Notes under the pieces: generated by a model
What the model saw: only the letters and a program-made list of their open reading frames with translations
What the model was told of the DNA's origin: nothing
Database searches by the model: none
Assembly (NCBI GenBank): GCA_022113835.1
Contig: JAILWY010000015.1
Coordinates: 1,240,001-1,304,000 of the forward strand
DNA: 64,000 nt
Reading direction: 5' to 3'
Source of the DNA: Atopsyche davidsoni
Lineage: Eukaryota > Arthropoda > Insecta > Trichoptera > Hydrobiosidae
Made by a program: the position numbers and the translations under genes
Shown: positions 57,231 through 64,000 of the stretch, piece after piece
How the letters are laid out: each line of letters starts with the position of its first letter
Numbering within the stretch: position 1 is the stretch's first letter

Positions 57231-59095
57231 AAGACGATTATCTATTTAATTTTACAAATTCAATATATACATATATAAATATATATTTTAATTTGGATAA
57301 AAATTATTTATACACTTATTGAGGATTTGATTTTTTGAGTAGATTGTAATAAGAAAAAGGTTCTTGAATAATGTACTATGAATTTTTACATGTTATCATT
57401 TTGGATATTTAAAAATGTCCAAAAATCCAATGGATTTTTCTTATGGATAAGTGCTTTTTTTTAATTGACGGAAATAATTAGTAAAAAAGAAAACTGGTAA
57501 AACTATATAAGTTCATATATATAAATAAATAAAAAATAACACAAAAAACTGTTAAAAATATAAATAAAATTAACCGGTCTATATAAATTCGTTATTCGTC
57601 AGAAAATAATAATATAAAATTTTGAGCACATAAGATATTTTAAATAATGTTAATGATATCAAATATAGATAGGTTTAAAAAACTGCCACTTGCTTATTAT
57701 AATTTTTAAAAACCATCATATTGGTGATCACTAGTTTTTTCAATTTCTGTAAGAAAATTCTCTTTATATTAAGATATATACAACAATCAATCATTTATAA
57801 AAGAAATAACAGAACTAAAAACCTTCCACAAGGAACACAAATTCATGGTTTGGTTCATAATTTACAAATGACATTAAGGAAACATCGAAACAGACAAAGA
57901 AAAATGAACACATTTTATTGAAAATATACGGAACAACAAAAGTACATCTCCAAAGCTCTGAATATTGTTTTATTTCAGCAACAAAAAAAGCAGACTAGAT
58001 TACGGCAATAAAAAAGAACAACTCAATTTACAGCCAACAATTTAATACCGCCAAACAAAGCATCTCCAAACTTGCGCCAACAAAACTATGGTAAAAGAAT
58101 ACCAAGGAGTTGGACGCGAGATACTTTCCTAATAAAATGATGATATTTATTTTATCACTGGGGAAAGGAGAAGTGAGCAGCCATAAGGCTTTGTGGTAGG
58201 CCCCGTGGACCGTAAAGTATATTACTTGTCAGAACCATCGCAAGCGTTTTGTCGCACGACCGTCTTGTCGCATAACCGTTTATTTAATCAACTGTATATT
58301 TCCGTGATACTTCAACAAATATGAATAGTCTCAATAAATAATAATTATAAATATTCAAAACAAATATCAACGGCAACGGTATGAACAACATATTCAAAAC
58401 AAACATGGATGTGTATAATTCATAAGAAAAATAAAAATTATAAAAAGTATAAAATGTGGGCACTTTCGTCTTTCAAATGATTTGTTAGACGGAAAAAAAC
58501 ACTAAAAATGAAAGGTGATTGTTATTTTTTTTTAATTTGTATTAAATCTTAGATACTTGGCTTAATATATATTTTGATTTATCCTTAAACACAGGGTTTT
58601 TTTTATCTAAACAAGATAATGCAATGAAAAGCTGTCGGATTGGCGAGGGTACTCTTAATTTATTACTTCTCTGACAGTCCTCTTTACTCTTGTGAATTAC
58701 ACAGACTAGAGTTTTTTCTTTAAATAATTTATCTTCATACCTTGATGACGATATTTATTTTAATAATATGTAAATATTTAAAAAAGTATGTACGTAGGTG
58801 GCAGCCGTTTTTACTGTGTGAGTTTAGTTTCTTGGGTATTAGGCTGCTTTACGTTTTCACTCTTATAAGCTTGTAGCAGATTCAGAATTTTTTTTATTTA
58901 TCTATAAATTCCTGAAGATGCTTCCATCACGAGTGTCGTAGGGAATAAAAACTATCATGCAACTCAACACCTATGAAACCAAATAGATAAATACATGTAG
59001 CAAAAAATCAAACATTAAGTAATTGATCTTACGTTGCAACATATGCTTATTTTTCGCAATAGTTTTGTGAATGCATAAAAGTTTTCAAATAAAAT
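57231..59095. other. AT-rich intergenic DNA
   Basis: An island at 58130-58270 (GGTAGGCCCCGTGGACC) is non-coding. A 66-codon frame at 57721-57921 (Asn/Lys/Arg-rich) is unsupported. CCTGAAGATGCTTCC at 58913 resembles the start of a hammerhead core but lacks GAAA in register. Confidence 0.4.
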
Positions 59096-59410
59096 GCAAT
59101 CACATATTCAGAAGTGCATCGGCAATGGCAGAGCGAGGGCGGGGGTGCATAAACAGAATCCACTTCATGAAAACGAATCACTCGGCCAATACAAAAGTTC
59201 AATATATTTCAGGGAATGCATTTATGGCCTACAGAAGCTTATGGGCGGTATTTATGGGGAATGGATGCAGTTAAAACTTTAATGGAACTGCTCCTGGAAT
59301 TCAGGGGGAGGCTTCTCGGGGACCCTGTAATGGAGTGCTGATAATCTATTGCCGCTAATAACTTGTTATTTACGACATTGTTTTAAAGGACCGGCATGGC
59401 TTGGTAAATA
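59096..59410. promoter_or_regulatory. GC-elevated non-coding island
   Basis: The long, complex stretch includes GAGCGAGGGCGGGGGTGC, TTCAGGGGGAGGCTTCTCGG and repeated TTTATGG/TTTATGGC sites (Hox/Cdx-like). Two overlapping short frames are not convincing. Confidence 0.3.
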
Positions 59411-62160
59411 CAAAGTAAAGCTTTGAATAACAAAACACCACGATTTATTTAATATTTATTACTAATGCATTATCACTCAAAAAGGTATATAAAAATATCC
59501 AAGAAAAGTATTTTTTGTTTGTTTTGTACAAATTTGATTTCTGTCTTTTTTATTAAGTAAATATTTCTTATTTTAACAGGGAATTTCGAAATGTATCCAA
59601 AGCTGACTTAACAAATATTAACAGCCAAATGTCTATGAGATCGCGATGCCGTTACGCCCAGCTGTTCTACTAATAATTTTTTTACTAAGTTTCTTAGGCC
59701 ACAACGAATAAGCATAGTAAATAAATAAAAAAAAGAATGTGCACGTCCCTAAATATGCCTCTTCTTGATTGGTTTTCAGCAGTATGCAAGTGTCTATAAT
59801 TTTCCGCAGCTTTTCCTAAAAGCCAATAGCAACGCCTCGTTAAATCTCCCCGTTACGGTCTCACCAATAAACCTCTAATGAAAAGTCATACAGTGTTGAA
59901 CAAACAGTGCCAGGGGTGAAGCATTCACACGACCAAGGCAGTACATTAGCTGTAAAACTGTAACAATTTTATTGACACACTTATACTAGTACTTAAATAA
60001 ATATATAAAAAAACAACTTAACAGAAGGTCATTACTTTATTCATCATAGATTAATTCGTTTTCACCGTTAAGACACTTATATTGTTTTTATATCATCTTA
60101 CATCACAGCTTGCCTGTTTGATTGACTCGCCTACGCTTAAAGACCGTAAATTCTAAATAAAATCACAGATTTTAAGATAAAAACTGAATTTCTAAGGAAT
60201 AATGAACATTTTAATATATTTCAGACTTAAAAGACGAAAACGCCCACAACATAAAAAATCCTGGCGTTTTATATTATACAGCAATAAATTTGACAAGCAT
60301 CAAAATAAGGTGTTATAATTACTATAGAACTATATTTATATATATATATATATGAACTAAAAAAAAATATTACTTATATCTTACTACTTGTCAAAAACCT
60401 TGAGCAGAATGATGTTACCTGTATATTTTTTAAATTTCTCCAAAATGTTACAAGATCACTTAAAAAATACTAATTACATATATGAAATGCTAAATTTTAA
60501 AAATAAAAAAAATTACTTCTTATTCAATGTTACATATATTTTCTTAAATTTATTTTATACGTAATATAACTAGAAAATCTGCATTATTCACCCATACGGG
60601 TTTATTATGTGTACAAAGTTAATATAAACAAGTTGATTAATGCAAACATTTCAACATGGATGCAATTTATAATTTTCACAGAAAATAAATTATTCCTTGA
60701 ATCCTTAAGTTGAATTTTGCTACTACAATATCAATACGTTTTAAATAATTGATACATAGTGTTTTTTTTAATCAAAAAATACAAATAAAAACATGAAATA
60801 ATATTGCATACAAGAGAAAATTACTAAAGCCATAATGTCACTTAAAATGTGATATCAGAATCTTTATCAAAAAACCAGAGAGTTTAACCGAAATTTCAAA
60901 ATAATTCGACGGAAATGGTCCATTCCCAAAGTTACAGGAAACACTAAAAATAAATTCCTTGAATAAAAGCTACCTACCCCTACGTAGACATAAGTCCTAA
61001 TTTATTATAATAGAGGGGTTGAAAAGATTCACCAGGGGTTGATCAGATTTTCCCGTTTAAAATTTGGGCCGCATTTAGCGTACCATATTCCCATAGAGGG
61101 TATTGTAAAATTTTAGTATGGAGATTCTGTAGATAACATATTGATGTTGCCCGTGTGGCTTGAATATAAAAAAAAAAGGTTTCTGAGCGGGAGGGAGGAA
61201 CGTCGTTCTTATATTGTGAGCATAATATTATCGCCAGGTTTAAGGGTTGCTTGATGGTTATGGGGCTGTACCTGAGATGCAACAGGGTTGGGATCAGAAG
61301 TCCAAAACTCACAATCGGCAATGTTCATTATTGTATCGACCGCCAAATTTTTTCATTATACTTACAAATACTGCAAAAAAAATTAGAGTAAATATAATAA
61401 TACATTTTTACACTGAAAATATTTTTAAAAAACATTACAAATGCATTTTTCAACTGTAGCTACGAAGTTGTGATGGAAATAAGAAAGCATGACGCGACAC
61501 AACAGCCAGGAGTATGCTTATTTAGCCAGAGCTTGAAATCAAATATGAAGTCGAAAATTCAACACCTAATCTGAGATTCACTAAATACAAAGAGCGCACA
61601 ACTAAGCTTAAATAAACTGAAACACTAAACGTACAATCACTTTGCCTTAATCTGCCCTCGTCCCCAAACCCCTTCAGGGGTAGTTTTTCAGGCGGCTGCA
61701 CAGTAGTTCCGGCGTCCGCCGCTTCCAGCGCCACTTGTATATCCGGCCGGACCCGGAAGTTACCCCCTCCCCCTCCTCCAGCCCCTCCACCCCTCGCCCC
61801 CTCCGCCCCCGAGCTCCGATCTCCGCCCCGTGAGCCTCCGAAGGCTGGAGCGCGGAATGCATCGTAACGATTTCGAGCGCCCGAGACCGTGAAATGACTT
61901 GCAAAGTGAATAAGATTGGATCGTATGACTCTGCCGGCGTGTACATGTGAATAATGTACATTAAAGTTTCATTTCAGATCATATTGAAACATAAATCTGG
62001 TATTATATGGAATTCTATAGATAATCATTCATTTAATAAATAATTTTTTCTTCGATTTATGAACGGGAGACATTGAAGCTTAAAAAGACTATGAACTAAA
62101 AGTCTGTCGCCCTTTACATCTGTTTGCCTAACCATTTGCTAGGAAAGACTATCTTATATC
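59411..62160. other. intergenic DNA with islands at 59.8 and 61.7 kb
   Basis: The island 59770-59940 is moderate. The island 61640-61950 is strongly GC-rich, with CCCGGAAGTTACCCCC (core 61753-61760), a C-rich tract, and GAGCTCCGATCTCCGCCCCG. A 95-codon minus-strand frame crosses the latter without splice or domain support. 60581-60612 matches the SINE body (CCCATACGGGTTTATTATG). Confidence 0.4.
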
Positions 62161-62165
62161 CTTTT

Positions 62166-62178
62166 TCTAGCATACATA

Positions 62179-62256
<78 letters not shown>

Positions 62257-62272
62257 TATGTATGTACTTTTA
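62166..62272. repeat. (TA)n microsatellite, palindromic
   Basis: TATATGTATATATA repeats flank a long uninterrupted TA run and end in ATATACATATATATGTATG. The tract is about 105 bp, is self-complementary, and may extrude a cruciform or vary in length. Confidence 0.95.
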
Positions 62273-63287
62273 AGCATAAAATACAAAGCTTAAATAAATA
62301 TGTTTTATGATTTTGTCAAAATTATAAAATGATAAATAAAATTATCGAGGAAAATTCGACATTTACTCACAATAAAGCATAATGTGTAAAATTTCGGATC
62401 TATTATTTATTTATTTATTTTAAATAAAATCTATTATTTAAAACATAAAATAGAACAATGCATACATAAAAAAAGTCGAGTAACACCTCTTAATGTTAAT
62501 ATCGTGACTATAGTAAAATATATGTTTATTACATCCAACGGGAAAATAGTGGTTGATATCATTTACTTGTTTATTTAAAACAAACTTTTGCAACCCTGAA
62601 AGTAAACATTGGATATTTTGGCAGAAATATATCATGGAAAACAAAATATTCTCGTTCATAAAACAATACACAGGTAAAAAGGATTGTTATTTCAACAAAA
62701 AGTGCTTCAAGCAGATAAAAACTAATCGTAATTTAATATGGAAAAGTTTCTATGTTGTCATATATTTAATAAAATCCGTATGTAAAATTGGATTATTCTC
62801 ATTTAACATATTTTATGAGTCTTAAACTAAATTTGTTAGCTGGCTTTGGAGGCTGTAGTTTGTTGGTTTTTAGGTTCTTGAGTCGCAACCAATTCAGTTG
62901 AGTTCCAGTGTTTCAGCCCTGATACAGAAGCTATCTTCAAAAATGAACAAAATATGAAAATATCTGGTTTTGTATAAGATAGAACCATTCAATTACCACA
63001 CTACTCGGTAGTTATATAATGTTTAAAGGTCGAAATTAAAATCAACAAAAGTATATAAAGGTCAATATACTGTTAGCAAGAACAATACAAAATATATTTA
63101 AAAGCTTCCATTTTACTGAAACTCACTGGTGTATGAAAGCCTCTCGTGTTATCAACATGACCCAAAATAATCAGGGTTTCTTATACATCTCGAAGGGGTC
63201 CAACATTAAATTTATAAGCCACGTAATATGCCAAATAAATCGTTGCATTGTTACAGTCTGAATGATAATATTGCCCTATCTATAACG
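62273..63287. other. AT-rich intergenic DNA
   Basis: A hammerhead-like relic is seen on the minus strand at about 62890-62945 (TTGAAGATAGC, GGGCTGAAACACTGG). No gene is recognised. Confidence 0.4.
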
Positions 63288-63362
63288 CCCCGGGATTTGA
63301 ACTCTGAACCTCTGCGTCCGTTAATTCACACAGTCTTAGAGGGATGTGCGAGTATCCCTTGA
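63288..63362 (-). repeat. tRNA-like SINE relic
   Basis: Box B AGTTCAAATCCCG (63303-63291) is strong on the minus strand. A weaker box A lies about 40 bp upstream. Confidence 0.4.
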
Positions 63363-64000
63363 TGGCCACGGCATACAAGGGATTTTATTATTAATAATAA
63401 TAATATAATTTCAACCCTTCTTCAGGGATCATAAGGGTGTTTTAAGATCCTTGCGCTTTATGCTGAAAGATCTAGCATTAGGTTGTCCTTGGCGGAAGAT
63501 AAATGAAATGTTAGTAGAGGTCCTTCTCCAAAGCTCTACTATGAGTAATATGAGTCAAGTTATTTTTTATTTTCATCGTATAAATGTTTTTTCAAGGATC
63601 AAAATAAAAAAATCTTGCAAGTCACAAATCAATTGATAACATTAGATAGGCGACTGCGTGTTAGGGTGTTCCTGAATAATTAACAACTTATTTACCTAAG
63701 AAGGCTGATTACCTGTGCCTGCCTTCAGATCTCCTGAAAAACCACTGCCCTTATTTTGTAGTATATATCGTCACATAAGTGCATGACGTAGACACTATAG
63801 AAGGCTTAAGGCGGGGGAAACGCGATTATCTCATCAACCTGTCATATTACAAATTAACCCTTAAACCACGCTAATCTTCTTATAACAATAAAACCTTCTT
63901 GTATTGACATGGGTTTTCGATACTATTGTTATTTGAATTTCGGGATAGTAATCACAAGTCATATCGGACATGTACATTGTCAAATTTATAATATGGATTT
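63363..64000. other. intergenic DNA at right edge
   Basis: A moderate-GC stretch at 63690-63850 contains GGCTTAAGGCGGGGGAAACG. No coding frame or repeat is recognised. Confidence 0.4.

Noticed and set aside
58910..58960. CCTGAAGATGCTTCC as a hammerhead core
   Set aside because: The strand opposite stem II is not complementary over more than 2-3 bases, and GAAA is missing.
61674..61961. 95-codon minus-strand frame in a GC island
   Set aside because: Gly/Arg/Glu low complexity mirrors the C-rich tract; no splice or domain evidence.
1..64000. CRISPR arrays, bacterial operons, rRNA, intact tRNA genes, known microRNA seeds (miR-1, -9, -10, -124, let-7 type)
   Set aside because: Looked for by eye on both strands; none was seen.

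Overview
This window looks like AT-rich nuclear DNA of an arthropod, most likely an insect. By eye it is about 70% A+T. It has short spliceosomal introns, mariner and piggyBac transposase relics, a tRNA-derived SINE, and retroelement ends carrying hammerhead-ribozyme cores. There are no prokaryotic features: no operons, ribosome-binding sites or CRISPR arrays. I cannot name the species. The only gene I can assemble with confidence lies in the first 5.3 kb; the remaining ~58 kb is largely a gene desert.

Left edge (1-5,301). A multi-exon gene on the minus strand runs from an ATG at 5301 to about 1353. Nine exons join in one open frame with correct splice dinucleotides and compatible phases. It encodes a protein of about 370-400 residues with a disordered, Ser/Pro-rich N-terminus and a C-terminal coiled coil. 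I do not recognise the family. Its 3' end is uncertain because the frame bias shifts near 1430-1525. A further phase-compatible minus-strand exon (66-251) may be its continuation or part of a neighbour. Intron 7 contains a decayed mariner element in the same orientation. Between 270 and 1030 there is a ~185-195 bp tandem repeat with a hAT-like MITE inserted in it.

The desert (5.3-64 kb). AT-rich DNA is broken every 1-2 kb by islands of 100-300 bp with higher GC and normal sequence complexity. They lack long ORFs and look like non-coding regulatory elements. Seven exact CCGGAAGT sites (Ets-type core) fall in these islands. Some islands or repeats are duplicated: 19.1/24.2 kb, 26.4/30.4 kb (inverted) and 42.7/43.3 kb. 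A few isolated exon-like stretches (25.1, 49.5 and 51.7 kb) are reported at low confidence.

Mobile DNA. (1) Two dispersed copies (23.9 and 41.5 kb) contain complete type I hammerhead ribozyme folds. (2) A short non-autonomous element family (9.0, 20.5, 37.3 and 42.6-43.0 kb) ends in a degenerate hammerhead; three copies have 12-13 bp target-site duplications, as expected of Penelope-like retroelements or their non-autonomous derivatives. (3) A third element (30.64-31.06 kb) shares the architecture: its long inverted repeat breaks off at the ribozyme GAAA core. (4) A piggyBac element is complete at both ends (TTAA, 13-bp TIRs), but its ORF has lost the catalytic middle. (5) A tRNA-Thr-like SINE forms a nested cluster at 50.7-51.5 kb. 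Simple repeats include a G-rich minisatellite (44.5-44.8 kb) and a long TA tract (62.2 kb).
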